Assembly: GCA_030017475.1 (NCBI GenBank) | Contig: JASEIO010000001.1 | Span: forward strand, 1 to 64,000 | Length of the DNA stretch: 64,000 nucleotides | Direction of reading: 5' to 3' | Source of the DNA: a bacterium | Lineage (GTDB): Bacteria; UBA9089; JASEIO01 | Shown: positions 34,904 to 44,907 of the stretch, piece after piece | How positions within the stretch are numbered: the stretch's first letter is position 1 | Layout: each line of letters opens with the position of its first letter | Notes under the pieces: generated by a model | What the model saw: the letters and a program-made list of their open reading frames with translations, nothing else | Told to the model about the DNA's origin: nothing | The model's database searches: none | Made by a program: the position numbers and the translations under genes

Positions 34904-35503
34904 ATGAAGATTTTAGCTTCTATTGTTCTTATTTTCATAGGTAGTTTCGCATTATTGACCTTTTCTGTGTATGGAGAAGAGGTTTTGGTCCAAGAAGCAG
35001 ACAGCGCGGATCGAGCACTAAATAACGATCTGATATCAATTGATAATAAGACACCCACCCTTCGTACTAATTATGAGTTTAATTCCATTTCCCTTATATT
35101 CAAAACCATATTTGCTTTAGGGTTAATCACTTCGGTAATCTACCTTATTTTTCGTTTCTTTATGAAAGGACGGGCTTTTTTCCCTTTTACTTCATCTTCC
35201 TTTATTCAGGTTATGGGTGTAGCTCCATTAGCTCCTAATAAATATATTCAGTTAGTGGAGGTAGCTAATAAGATTTTGATTTTAGGAATAAGCGGAGAAA
35301 ATATTAATCTGTTATCCGAGATCAAGGAGAAGGAAGTGATAGATTTGATTAAAACTCATGGATCACGTGAATTAGGGAAAGAAAAGACCTCCTTTACGCA
35401 CCATTTGAAGACCTTTTTTAAAGGATTTTCTGGTACAGAAGATTATAATAAAAAGATAGATTTTCTAAAAAAACAGCAGCAGAGATTGAAGGATTTAGAA
35501 TAG
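34904..35503 (+). CDS. fliO: Flagellar biosynthesis protein FliO (FliZ type)
   Basis: 199 residues. A signal peptide (ILASIVLIFIGSFALLTFSV) is followed by a short extracytoplasmic segment and a membrane helix (IFKTIFALGLITSVIYLIF). The cytoplasmic domain has the FliO pattern (IQVMGVAPLAPNKYIQLVEV, KILILGISGENINLLSEI). FliO helps assemble the FliP ring. Located just upstream of maf-fliP as expected. Confidence 0.9.
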   Translation: MKILASIVLIFIGSFALLTFSVYGEEVLVQEADSADRALNNDLISIDNKTPTLRTNYEFNSISLIFKTIFALGLITSVIYLIFRFFMKGRAFFPFTSSSFIQVMGVAPLAPNKYIQLVEVANKILILGISGENINLLSEIKEKEVIDLIKTHGSRELGKEKTSFTHHLKTFFKGFSGTEDYNKKIDFLKKQQQRLKDLE

Positions 35504-35540
35504 AAATAATCTTTTGGGATCTTTTCTTGGGAAGTGATTA

Positions 35541-37373
35541 GTGGACTTATATAATTCCAATTTGGCCTTATTAAGAAAGGTAGAACCAGGTTTGTTCTAT
35601 CGCCTACTTCGGGTTTCGAGGAATACCAGCTCGCATTTAAAACAAAAATTATCTCTTCCTCTACTCCTTAATTTTGATTTGCGGAATGCAGATGTGGTTG
35701 TAGTATTAGGATTTGGAATGGGAAGGCATATCCCTCAGATTGTAGAAAGGATTTCCAGGAGTTGTTTTCTTTTGATAATTGAGAGCGATTTAGGGATTTT
35801 TAAAGAGGCTTTACACCACATAAATCTCATTCCTTTATTTTCAAATTGCCGTGTTTCTCTATCCGTTGGAGAAGATCCCTTCAATGCCACCCGGGTTAGA
35901 TTGGATAATTATTATGGAGTGCTGACTATAGCTAAAATAAAGGTTATTGAGTATTCGCCATCTATAGAGGTTTCACCTACCTATTATCAAAAGGTAAGGG
36001 ATAATCTAAAGGATGCAGCAGAGATGGCAGTTAGAAATATCGCCACTATGAGTAAATTTTCATCCATTTGGAGAGGGCATGTTTTAAAGAATATTACAGC
36101 CATTATCAAAAATCCAGGAGCGAATACATTGTGGGGTAAGTTTAAAGATATACCTTCGATTATTGTAGCAGCGGGTCCCTCCTTGGACAAAAATGTGCTT
36201 GAGTTAAAAAAGGCAAAAAACCGTGCCTTGATAGTTTGCGTGGATACAGCCTTACGTACCCTTTATAATAATGGAATCCGACCAGATTTAGTGGTGTCCA
36301 TTGATGCCCAAGATTTTAATCTAAAGGATTTTGAAGGGGTAGAGTTAACCGAGGAGGTGCTTTTGGCGGTTCCAGTGGTTTATCCGCCAATTATTGAACG
36401 CTTTAATAATAGAGTATTTATAACCAGTTATGGACATCCATTAGTGGATTGGTTAGAGAGATCTATTGGAAAGAAGGGATATACAAAGGTTGGTGGTAGT
36501 GTAGCTACAACCTGTTTTGATTTCTTAATAAGGGCAGGTGCTAACCCCATTATTTTTGTGGGACAAGATTTGGCTTTCACTGAAGGGAAGACCCATACTG
36601 GGTGCTCATTTGAGGTAGAAGATATCTTCTTAAATTCAATCGATAAATTCTGCACCTTAGAGATGATGTATAGAGAAATGATAAAGGAGAGACAAGACCT
36701 AATCGAAGTTGAGGATATCTATGGTGGAAAGGTAGAGACCTCAAAGCAAATGCTTGGTTGGTTAAAATGGTTGGAATCTCAAGTAAAAGAATCAGGAAGA
36801 GTTTGTATTGATGCTACTGAAGGAGGAGCAAGAATAAAAGGGACCCGCGTCATGAGATTGAAGGATGCTATTAAATACTACTGCAAAAAAGAGGTTAACA
36901 TAAAGGGGATTTTATATAATGCCATAGATCTTTATCGGCAACCCAGAACAGAGGCATTAGTGGAGGAAATGAAAAGGTTAATTCAGGAATGTTACTCTTT
37001 AGAAGAGATTGGGAAGAAAGGCAAAGAGACAGCAAGTAAGTTGATAGATATCCTATTTAGTGAAAAAAGGACAACGGATGTAACCAGTCAGTTATTCTCT
37101 CAAATGGGTTCTTTTTATCAACAGATTTTTGGAAACCACTATCTTATGGAACTTTTTAGATGGTCGATTGAACCTTTAATTGCTGAGGTAGATAGGTTAA
37201 AGCAGGGTAAATCTCCTATGGTAGTGGCTAAGAGATGTGAGCACTTTTTCCAGGAGATTATGAAAATTATCCGAGAGATAATTTTACAGTTAGAAGAGGC
37301 AAAGGTTCAATTGGAAGATTTGGAATTACAAAAAGGCATGAGAAAACTTCATACATTTTGGCTGGAAGCCTGA
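35541..37373 (+). CDS. Motility accessory factor (Maf/DUF115-type glycosyltransferase)
   Basis: 610 residues from a GTG start. The central DUF115/MptE-like domain is clear: PSIIVAAGPSLDKNVLELKK, DTALRTLYNNGIRPDLVVSI, FVGQDLAFTEGKTHTG. Maf proteins transfer nonulosonic acid (pseudaminic or legionaminic acid) onto flagellin. The C-terminal helical region (about 450-600) is less conserved. Its place between fliO and fliP, inside the export-gate genes, is unusual; Maf genes normally lie beside flagellin. It implies a glycosylated filament, or possibly hook. The 3' end lies upstream of the preferred fliP start. Confidence 0.85.
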   Translation: MDLYNSNLALLRKVEPGLFYRLLRVSRNTSSHLKQKLSLPLLLNFDLRNADVVVVLGFGMGRHIPQIVERISRSCFLLIIESDLGIFKEALHHINLIPLFSNCRVSLSVGEDPFNATRVRLDNYYGVLTIAKIKVIEYSPSIEVSPTYYQKVRDNLKDAAEMAVRNIATMSKFSSIWRGHVLKNITAIIKNPGANTLWGKFKDIPSIIVAAGPSLDKNVLELKKAKNRALIVCVDTALRTLYNNGIRPDLVVSIDAQDFNLKDFEGVELTEEVLLAVPVVYPPIIERFNNRVFITSYGHPLVDWLERSIGKKGYTKVGGSVATTCFDFLIRAGANPIIFVGQDLAFTEGKTHTGCSFEVEDIFLNSIDKFCTLEMMYREMIKERQDLIEVEDIYGGKVETSKQMLGWLKWLESQVKESGRVCIDATEGGARIKGTRVMRLKDAIKYYCKKEVNIKGILYNAIDLYRQPRTEALVEEMKRLIQECYSLEEIGKKGKETASKLIDILFSEKRTTDVTSQLFSQMGSFYQQIFGNHYLMELFRWSIEPLIAEVDRLKQGKSPMVVAKRCEHFFQEIMKIIREIILQLEEAKVQLEDLELQKGMRKLHTFWLEA

Positions 37374-37411
37374 TTATAGTTACAACAACTAATAGAGACT
37401 GGGAGAGGAGA

Positions 37412-38167
37412 TTGAAGAGATATATTATTATATTTGTACTTATAGCCTCTTTTCTTGTTTTTTCCTTTAAACCCGCCTTTTCACAACACATACCTATTCC
37501 CAAAATAGATATTGGAATTACAGAAGCAAAGGGTCCACGAGAGGTTACCTTAGCATTACAGATCTTATTCTTACTTACCATCTTGACATTAGCCCCCTCG
37601 ATTGTTATTATGCTTACATCCTTTATAAGGATTATGGTAGTACTTTCCTTTGTCAGACGTGCCTTAGCTACTCAAGAGATGCCACCTCAGCAGGTTATAG
37701 TGGCCTTGGCCTTATTTCTCACCTTCTTTATTATGGCTCCAACAATCAGCAAAATAAATAAGGAGGCTGTACAGCCTTATTTGCAAGGGAAGTTTACTCT
37801 TGAACAGGCTCTTTCCAAAGCCATTGAACCCATTCGAGAATTTATGTTTCGCTATACAAGGGAGAAGGATATTGCATTATTTATGAAAATGGGTGATTTG
37901 GGAAGACCTGCAAATAGAGAAGATGTCCCTACTTATACCTTGATTCCTGCCTTTATGATCTCTGAACTATCTACTGGATTTCGTATGGGGATTTTATTGT
38001 TTATTCCATTTCTGGTTTTAGATATGGTGGTAGCATCAACCTTAATGTCTATGGGAATGATAATGCTTCCACCAGTTATGGTTTCTTTGCCCTTCAAGAT
38101 ATTATTATTTGTTTTAGTAGATGGCTGGCATTTAATTACACGTTCATTGGTCTTATCTTATCATTGA
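37412..38167 (+). CDS. fliP: Flagellar export gate protein FliP
   Basis: I prefer the TTG at 37412 (GGGAGAGGA 2-3 nt upstream), giving a 251-residue precursor with a clean signal peptide (KRYIIIFVLIASFLVFSF). Another TTG 18 codons earlier overlaps maf. Family motifs: PSIVIMLTSFIRIMVVLSFV, ATQEMPPQQVIVALALFLTF and MISELSTGFRMGILLFIPFL. With FliQ and FliR it forms the export channel. Confidence 0.95.
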   Translation: MKRYIIIFVLIASFLVFSFKPAFSQHIPIPKIDIGITEAKGPREVTLALQILFLLTILTLAPSIVIMLTSFIRIMVVLSFVRRALATQEMPPQQVIVALALFLTFFIMAPTISKINKEAVQPYLQGKFTLEQALSKAIEPIREFMFRYTREKDIALFMKMGDLGRPANREDVPTYTLIPAFMISELSTGFRMGILLFIPFLVLDMVVASTLMSMGMIMLPPVMVSLPFKILLFVLVDGWHLITRSLVLSYH

Positions 38168-38210
38168 TGATGCAGAATGCGAAAATAAGAGGGGTGAAAT
38201 AAAGGAAGGG

Positions 38211-38477
38211 ATGATTACCCAAGGATTTATAATTGCTTTAGCCAGAGAAACCTTGTTAACTGTAATTATGGTATCTGCTCCAATGCTTGGTTTTGGATTA
38301 GTGGTTGGTTTGGCTGTATCGATTTTTCAAACTGTCACCTCTATCCAGGACCAAACCTTAAGCTTTGTACCAAAAATCTTAGCTGTTCTTCTGTCTATGA
38401 TTCTTTTTGGCGGATGGATGATTAGAACGCTTATGGATTTTTTTATCAGGCTGTCTAATCTCCTACCCACAATATAA
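38211..38477 (+). CDS. fliQ: Flagellar export gate protein FliQ
   Basis: 88 residues, two membrane helices. ARETLLTVIMVSAPMLGFGL and SIFQTVTSIQDQTLSFVPKI are diagnostic. It surrounds the FliP-FliR channel. Confidence 0.96.
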   Translation: MITQGFIIALARETLLTVIMVSAPMLGFGLVVGLAVSIFQTVTSIQDQTLSFVPKILAVLLSMILFGGWMIRTLMDFFIRLSNLLPTI

Positions 38478-38552
38478 TTATAAGCTATAAGCTGTAAGGA
38501 TTAAGCAGTAAGCTTTTCCTTATTTTAGTCCTAATCCTTTTTTGATTCAGTT

Positions 38553-39341
38553 ATGGATTATGAGTTATTGATCAATCAATTTCAGTTGTTTTTTCTTATA
38601 TTTTCGCGCATTGCAGGGATGTTTGCTTTTGCACCATTTTTTGAAAGTCCCACAATTCCAATGATGGCTAAGGCAGGGTTATCTCTTTTTGTAACTGTAG
38701 TGTTATTTCCTATGGCAAGTAGCCATTTTGAGATTAGCATACCTCATCAATTTTTCCCATACAGCTTGTTAGTTATCCAGGAAGTAATTATTGGTCTTAT
38801 TATCGGGGTTTTATGCACCATTATGTTAACTGCATTTTCATTATCAGGGGAGCTTTACTCATTTCAAATGGGATTGGGAATCATAAATGTGTTTGATCCA
38901 TTGTCCGAAAGAGAGGTGCCAATAATTGGTCAATTTGTGGGTCTCATAGCCCTTCTAATATTCATAACCTGGGGTGGACATCATATGTTATTAGAGGCAA
39001 TCTACAAAAGTTTTAAGGTCCTACCCATTCTTCCATTAAAGGCTGTAAATTCCTTAGCCTCTTCAGTTGTAGATATATTTTCCAAGATGTTTCTTGTTGC
39101 CTTTATGATTGGCTCACCTATTATTGGGGTTCTATTTATAATTACTATGGTTATGGGTATATTAGCAAAAGCAACACCACAGATGAATGTGATGATGGTC
39201 GGTTGGCCAATACAGATAGTAGTGGGGATAATTACCTTGATTCTCCTTTTACCTTTATTATACGATGCTACGATTTCGATCTTTAACTCCCTTTTTAACA
39301 ATATAGACACAATCATACGGAATATAGGAGGCATTAAATAA
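38553..39341 (+). CDS. fliR: Flagellar export gate protein FliR
   Basis: 262 residues, about six membrane helices. FSRIAGMFAFAPFFESPTIP at the N-terminus and GILAKATPQMNVMMVGWPIQ near the C-terminus are family signatures. The 75-bp gap from fliQ holds near-tandem TAAGC/TAAG words (38480-38512), like other spacers here. The following 124-bp gap has an inverted repeat (39350-39358 with 39407-39415). Confidence 0.95.
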   Translation: MDYELLINQFQLFFLIFSRIAGMFAFAPFFESPTIPMMAKAGLSLFVTVVLFPMASSHFEISIPHQFFPYSLLVIQEVIIGLIIGVLCTIMLTAFSLSGELYSFQMGLGIINVFDPLSEREVPIIGQFVGLIALLIFITWGGHHMLLEAIYKSFKVLPILPLKAVNSLASSVVDIFSKMFLVAFMIGSPIIGVLFIITMVMGILAKATPQMNVMMVGWPIQIVVGIITLILLLPLLYDATISIFNSLFNNIDTIIRNIGGIK

Positions 39342-39465
39342 ACGTCTACATCCTGGAAATTCTACAACTTATATAATGGATAGAACGCTAGCAGAAACCT
39401 AAAATATTCCAGGATTCCACCATTCCAATTGTTGGTGGAGCGAACTAGGTTCGATAGGTGTAAGA

Positions 39466-40605
39466 ATGGAGGAGGTTTTTAACTCTCAACTGTCAACTGT
39501 GGACTGTGAATTAAAGATAGACCTACAGCTTTTTGCTGCTGAGGATGAGGGTAGAACAGAGGATCCGACTAGTAGAAAGATTTCGAAGGCAAGGCAAAAG
39601 GGTCAGGTAGCAAAATCAGCTGAAATTTCACAAATCTCAACGACCCTTGTCTGCCTTTTCCTTCTTTCCTTACTTGGCTCTTATTATCTCACTGAATTAT
39701 ATAGATTTATTTATACTACCATATCAAATATCCATGCCATAGATTTCACACCTGGGAATATCTCGATGATTATGGTAAATACAATCCTACTTTTTCTGAA
39801 GATAACCTTGCCAATAATGGTGACTGCGGTGGTTGTAGCTATAGTCACCAATATGATTCAGGTAGGGTTTATGTTTACCATGGAGCCACTAAAACCTGAT
39901 CTTTCAAAGCTTAAGCCAAGTATGTCAAAGATTTTCAATAGATTATTGATATCCAAAAAGACCCTATTTGAGTTTGCCAAATCTATTGCCAAACTTGCAA
40001 TTATTGTCTATATTGCCTACAGATTTATTAAGGCAAGATACTTGGATCTACTTTTATTGATAGAGATGCATCCGTTATCTTCTTTCTTCCTTGTAGCAAA
40101 GATTGCCTATCAATTAGCTATGGTCATCCTTCTTCTTTTAATCATTATAGCAATTTGTGATTATTTTTATCAAAAACGTGAATGGAAAGAAAGTTTAAAG
40201 ATGACCAAACAAGAGGTAAAAGACGAATATAAGATGTTGGAAGGGGATCCATTGATTAAGAGTAGGATAAGAGAAAGACAAAGGGAGGCAGCAAGGCGTC
40301 GGATGATGCAGGAGATTCCAAAGGCAGATGTAGTGATTACCAATCCTACTCATATTGCTGTAGCCATTAGATACGTAGCTGAATATATGGCTGCACCAGT
40401 TGTAGTAGCAAAAGGAGAGGGTTTTGTAGCTCGGAGGATTGTGGAGATTGCAGAAAAGGCAGGTATACCAGTTGTGGAAAATAAACCTTTGGCTGAGGCA
40501 CTCTATCGCTCTACAGAGGTGGGAGAAGAGATTCCTGAAGAGCTTTATCGGGCTGTGGCTGAGGTACTATCGTATGTTTACAGAATGAGAGAAAGAGCCG
40601 TGTAA
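39466..40605 (+). CDS. flhB: Flagellar export switch protein FlhB
   Basis: 379 residues. FAAEDEGRTEDPTSRKISKA marks the start of the conserved region, four membrane helices follow, and the autocleavage site is Asn293-Pro294 in NPTH. The cytoplasmic domain (IRYVAEYMAAPVVVAKGEG) switches export from hook to filament proteins. The first 20 residues (VFNSQLSTVDCE) are encoded by a repetitive actgtcaactgtggactgt word and precede the family start. Confidence 0.95.
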   Translation: MEEVFNSQLSTVDCELKIDLQLFAAEDEGRTEDPTSRKISKARQKGQVAKSAEISQISTTLVCLFLLSLLGSYYLTELYRFIYTTISNIHAIDFTPGNISMIMVNTILLFLKITLPIMVTAVVVAIVTNMIQVGFMFTMEPLKPDLSKLKPSMSKIFNRLLISKKTLFEFAKSIAKLAIIVYIAYRFIKARYLDLLLLIEMHPLSSFFLVAKIAYQLAMVILLLLIIIAICDYFYQKREWKESLKMTKQEVKDEYKMLEGDPLIKSRIRERQREAARRRMMQEIPKADVVITNPTHIAVAIRYVAEYMAAPVVVAKGEGFVARRIVEIAEKAGIPVVENKPLAEALYRSTEVGEEIPEELYRAVAEVLSYVYRMRERAV

Positions 40606-40665
40606 AAGATGTTCAAGGAACAAGGATCGAGGTTTTTTGCCTTGCTCCTTTAGTTTAAGGTGGAT

Positions 40666-42726
40666 ATGGCTGTTGGGGCAGATGTATTAGGTAGACCGCA
40701 TTGGATGCAGAAGACTGATGTTTTGGTATCAATTGGTGTATTGTGTATAGTGATAATGATGGTCATACCCCTTCCTCCGTTTATTCTTGATCTTTTTATT
40801 GCTGCAAATTTGACTATAGGTATTGCTGTCATTTTGACCACTATGTATATACTGAAGGCAGTTGAGTTTACTGTTTATCCAAGCCTTTTGTTAATAGTTA
40901 CAGTGTATAGATTGGCCTTAAATGTCTCTTCAACCAGGATGATATTGCTCGGTAGGGGGGAGGAGATTGGTATAATTAAGGCATTTGGTACATTTGTTAT
41001 TGGAGGAAATTATGTAGTAGGGATTATCATATTTTTGATCCTTGTGATGATACAATTTATGGTAGTTGTAAGGGGAACAACCCGTGTTTCTGAAGTGGCT
41101 GCAAGATTCACTTTGGATGCCATGCCTGGGAAACAGATGGCGATTGATGCCGATTTAAATGCTGGTTTAATCACTGAACAGGAGGCAATTGAAAGAAGAA
41201 TGGAGATAAGAAAGGAGGCAGATTTTTATGGGGCTATGGATGGTGCATGTAAGTTTGTGCAGGGAGATGTTATGGCAGGACTTGTGATCACGATAATAAA
41301 TATTATTGGTGGATTAATAATTGCTATCTGGATTCTAAAATTAGAACCAATGGCCGCGGTTAAGAAATATACTATCTTAACTGTAGGGGATGGATTGGTG
41401 GCCCAAATTCCATCATTACTTATCTCAGTAGCTACAGGATTACTCGTAACAAGGGCTGCTTCAGAAGCTAATTTAGGGACAGACTTAACCACTCAATTAA
41501 CTGCTAAACCAAAGGTTCTATGGATTGTATCAGGTGCCTTGGCATTCTTGGCGATTACACCTTTACCTACTTTACCATTATTGACCTTATCAGGGGGAAG
41601 TGGATTTCTGGCCTATGTGCTGTCAAAGAGTCAGAAACAGATGGAGGTAGAGAAGGTAGAGGCAAAAAAAAGGGAAGAAGTGGAACGGGCAAAAAGGCCA
41701 GAGTCGGTTATGTCCCTTCTGCAGGTTGATCCAATGGAGTTGGAGATTGGATATTCCCTTATTCCCTTAGTTGATCCTGAACAGGGTGGAGATTTATTGG
41801 ATAGGGTAACAATGATCCGGCGCCAAATGGCTATGGATTTAGGATTGGTTGTACCACCAATAAGGATAAGGGATAACATGCAGCTTCGGCCAGATACCTA
41901 TGTGATTAAGATAAAAGGGGTGGAGGTGGCCAAAGGGGGGATAAAGGTAGATCATTATTTAGCTATGAATCCAGGTACAGCCACAGAAGAGATAGAAGGA
42001 GAGAAAACTATTGAGCCTGCTTTCAAACTTCCAGCAATCTGGATTACTGAAGCGGAGCGTGAAAGGGCTGAGATGGCAGGTTACACTGTGGTTGATGCAC
42101 CATCAATTGTAGCCACTCATTTGACTGAGGTTATAAGGAGAGATGCCCCAGAGTTACTTGGACGTCAAGAGGTACAAACATTGCTTGACAATGTAAAACA
42201 GAAATATCCCACCTTGGTTGATGAGTTAGTTCCAAATGTCTTAACTGTAGGAGAAGTCCAAAAGGTTTTACATAGTTTACTAAAGGAAGGGGTTTCTATT
42301 AGAAATTTAGTTACAATCTTGGAGGTTTTAGCAGATTTTGCCCCAAAGACAAAGGAGATACCTATATTAACTGAGCAGGTAAGGATTGCATTAGCCAGGC
42401 AGATTTGTAATCAATACAAGACAGAAGAAGGGATCTTACCAGTTATTACCTTAGATCCCACTTTAGAAGAGACAATCACAAAATCGATAAAAGAGAATAG
42501 GATTGTTCTTGAGCCCGCTACATTGCAGAAGATCTTATCTAATCTATCCGGAGAGATGAATAAGGCAGCTTTGCAAGGGTATCAGGCCTTGGTTTTATGT
42601 TCATCTAAAATAAGAAGGTATCTAAAGGATTTAACCATTCGCAATCTTCCTACCTTGGCAGTTCTTTCCTATGATGAGATTATACCTGATATAGAGGTAA
42701 GATCTGTAGGGATGGTGAGGATATAA
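40666..42726 (+). CDS. flhA: Flagellar export apparatus protein FlhA
   Basis: 686 residues from the ATG after AAGG (a GTG two codons earlier is possible). Eight N-terminal membrane helices contain the FHIPEP-region signature RVSEVAARFTLDAMPGKQMA and DADLNAGLI. The cytoplasmic domain (about 330-686) binds export chaperones. The C-terminus ends EVRSVGMVRI. It abuts flhF after 1 nt. Confidence 0.97.
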   Translation: MAVGADVLGRPHWMQKTDVLVSIGVLCIVIMMVIPLPPFILDLFIAANLTIGIAVILTTMYILKAVEFTVYPSLLLIVTVYRLALNVSSTRMILLGRGEEIGIIKAFGTFVIGGNYVVGIIIFLILVMIQFMVVVRGTTRVSEVAARFTLDAMPGKQMAIDADLNAGLITEQEAIERRMEIRKEADFYGAMDGACKFVQGDVMAGLVITIINIIGGLIIAIWILKLEPMAAVKKYTILTVGDGLVAQIPSLLISVATGLLVTRAASEANLGTDLTTQLTAKPKVLWIVSGALAFLAITPLPTLPLLTLSGGSGFLAYVLSKSQKQMEVEKVEAKKREEVERAKRPESVMSLLQVDPMELEIGYSLIPLVDPEQGGDLLDRVTMIRRQMAMDLGLVVPPIRIRDNMQLRPDTYVIKIKGVEVAKGGIKVDHYLAMNPGTATEEIEGEKTIEPAFKLPAIWITEAERERAEMAGYTVVDAPSIVATHLTEVIRRDAPELLGRQEVQTLLDNVKQKYPTLVDELVPNVLTVGEVQKVLHSLLKEGVSIRNLVTILEVLADFAPKTKEIPILTEQVRIALARQICNQYKTEEGILPVITLDPTLEETITKSIKENRIVLEPATLQKILSNLSGEMNKAALQGYQALVLCSSKIRRYLKDLTIRNLPTLAVLSYDEIIPDIEVRSVGMVRI

Positions 42727-42727
42727 A

Positions 42728-43870
42728 ATGATGAAATATAAGAGATATGAAGCTCCAACATTACAACAGGCAATCTTAAAAATGACAATTGATTTGGGGA
42801 AGGATGCGATTTTGGTTAGCCATAGAACTACAAGAAAAGGAGGACTTTTTGGATTATTTGGAAAGAAGGTAGTGGAGGTAACAGGGGCTCTGCCTTCTCG
42901 GATTAAGAATCCTTCCACCTCTTCCCCTGAGGTTAAACCTTCCATTACTTCTCCTTCTAAGGTTAAAGGCAATAATCCCCAAGGTGATGAGATAAATGAG
43001 ATTCAAAGGGAACTTCAAGAGATAAAGCAGAGGATGGAAATAATGTTTGAGGAGATGAAAGTAGGGGTTTCTTCCAAATATCCTGGGAAGTCCGGAGAGC
43101 TGTATATGCGGTTGATCCAGTCAGAGGTGGAGGAGGGGTTAGCAGAAGATTTGATAAAAAAGATAATAGCGGAGTCGTCTTCGAAGGAGCTTGAAGACAA
43201 AAGTTTGTTGCAGCACAACTTAGAGAGATGCATTATGGATTTGATTGAGGTCTCTGGTCCAATAAAACTTGACTCCCACCCAAAGGTAGTTATTTTGGTT
43301 GGACCAACAGGTGTGGGAAAGACTACCACCTTGGCTAAATTAGCAGCAGACTTCGCTTTTGAGAAGGATTGTAAGGTAGCTTTAATTACTATAGATACCT
43401 ATAGGATCGCTGCAGTAGAACAATTAAAAACTTATGCTGAGATTTTAGGTGTTCCTTTGCATATTGTATTTTCTCCTCAAGAATTTGGGGAGGCCATCCG
43501 ACAATTGGAAAATTTTGATTTAATTTTGGTAGATACTGCTGGTAGAAGCCAAAGAAATCACCAGCAGATGCAAGAATTGAAAATATTTATTGAGAATTGC
43601 GGGTTTGAGCTTGAGAGTATTTTATTATTAAGTGCTACTACCAAATATAAAGAGATGCTTGATATTACGGAGAGCTTTAAAAAGGTATCCTTTAATAAAA
43701 TCCTCTTTACCAAGCTTGATGAAACAGTTACCTTTGGTCCTATCTTGAATATTTTGACTAAGGTTCCCAAGCCCTTGTGTTACGTAACCTTAGGGCAAAA
43801 TGTTCCTGAAGATATAGAGGTTGCTGATCCGAAAAAGATTGCAAGATTAATCCTTGAGGAACAAAAATAA
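42728..43870 (+). CDS. flhF: Flagellar placement GTPase FlhF (SRP-like)
   Basis: 380 residues. N-terminal B region (MKYKRYEAPTLQQAILKM), a helical N domain, then the G domain: Walker [10 protein letters not shown] (about 192-200), DTYRIAAVEQLKTYAEIL, DTAGRSQ and TKLDE. FlhF marks the site of flagellum assembly with FlhG, its neighbour. Confidence 0.95.
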   Translation: MMKYKRYEAPTLQQAILKMTIDLGKDAILVSHRTTRKGGLFGLFGKKVVEVTGALPSRIKNPSTSSPEVKPSITSPSKVKGNNPQGDEINEIQRELQEIKQRMEIMFEEMKVGVSSKYPGKSGELYMRLIQSEVEEGLAEDLIKKIIAESSSKELEDKSLLQHNLERCIMDLIEVSGPIKLDSHPKVVILVGPTGVGKTTTLAKLAADFAFEKDCKVALITIDTYRIAAVEQLKTYAEILGVPLHIVFSPQEFGEAIRQLENFDLILVDTAGRSQRNHQQMQELKIFIENCGFELESILLLSATTKYKEMLDITESFKKVSFNKILFTKLDETVTFGPILNILTKVPKPLCYVTLGQNVPEDIEVADPKKIARLILEEQK

Positions 43871-43945
43871 AGATCTTAACTGTAAGGATTAAGCTTAAAG
43901 GAAACTTAATTTTTTAATCTTATAGATTAGTAAATGGGAGGGAAA

Positions 43946-44812
43946 ATGAGTGATCAAGCGGAAAGGCTAAGGGAATTGGCAGAAAAGAATAATTCGAATT
44001 CACCTTGTAAGGTTATCGCTATAACTTCGGGTAAAGGTGGTGTTGGAAAGACGAATTTAGCTGCGAACCTGGCCATATCGTTTTCTAAGATACGGAAAAA
44101 GGTTTTAGTTATGGATGCCGATTTGGGCCTGGCTAATGTGAATGTTATTCTTGGACTTATCCCCCCTCCACGGTATAATCTTTATCATGTAATCACAGGG
44201 CAGAAAACGCTTTCTGAAATAGTTTCGGAAGGACCAGGAGAAATTAAACTGGTTGCTGGGGCATCTGGTGTACGTGAGGTGGCAAATCTGTCTGAAGATA
44301 CGAGAAAGGAGTTCATTTCTCATTTAAATGATCTGCAGGATTCAAATGACCTTATTCTGATTGATACAGGAGCAGGTTTATCTCAAAATGTCCTATCCTT
44401 TGTTTTGGCTTCGGATCAGGTGATTTTGATCACTACTCCTGAACCAACCTCGATTGCCAATGCTTACGGGGTTATTAAAGTAATTTCGCAAGAAGATCAA
44501 GATACAAATATTAAATTGATTGTTAATCGAGTGAAAAACATCTTAGAGGGAAAGCGAGTAGCTGATAGAATAATAAATATAGCTGCCCAATTCCTTAATA
44601 TGAGAGTGGAAACCCTTGGATATATCTTAGAAGATCCATTAGTTGGTAAGGCAGTAAGGATGCAGAAGCCATTTATATTGAATTTCCCAAATTCAAAGGC
44701 AACTTTATGTATAAATCATATAAGAGATAGATTGATAAATATTAATGCGGAGCCCCAGAAAGAAAAAAGGTTCAGCCTATTTTTTGAGAATCTTTTTAGG
44801 AGAAGATTATAG
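43946..44812 (+). CDS. flhG: Flagellar number regulator FlhG (MinD/ParA ATPase)
   Basis: 288 residues from the ATG whose GGGAGGG site is 3 nt away; an in-frame ATG four codons earlier lies within that site. Deviant Walker A SGKGGVGKTNLAANLA (about 28-43), VMDADLGLANVNVILGL and LIDTGAGLSQNVLSF. FlhG limits flagellar number and stimulates FlhF GTPase. Confidence 0.94.
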   Translation: MSDQAERLRELAEKNNSNSPCKVIAITSGKGGVGKTNLAANLAISFSKIRKKVLVMDADLGLANVNVILGLIPPPRYNLYHVITGQKTLSEIVSEGPGEIKLVAGASGVREVANLSEDTRKEFISHLNDLQDSNDLILIDTGAGLSQNVLSFVLASDQVILITTPEPTSIANAYGVIKVISQEDQDTNIKLIVNRVKNILEGKRVADRIINIAAQFLNMRVETLGYILEDPLVGKAVRMQKPFILNFPNSKATLCINHIRDRLININAEPQKEKRFSLFFENLFRRRL

Positions 44813-44872
44813 ATTATGAAGAGAGCAGTAATTCTACTTTTAGGTATTTGAGAAGCTTTTAACATTTTTTTC

Positions 44873-44901
44873 TTGCGTTATGATGGAAGGGATGGTATAA
44901 T
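44873..44901 (+). promoter_or_regulatory. Internal sigma-70 promoter upstream of 44908-fliA
   Basis: TTGCGT (44873-44878), 17 bp, TATAAT (44896-44901). The expected start coincides with the ATG at 44908, so the first gene would be leaderless. It could supply fliA independently of the flagellar operon. Confidence 0.55.
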
Positions 44902-44907
44902 AGAAAG

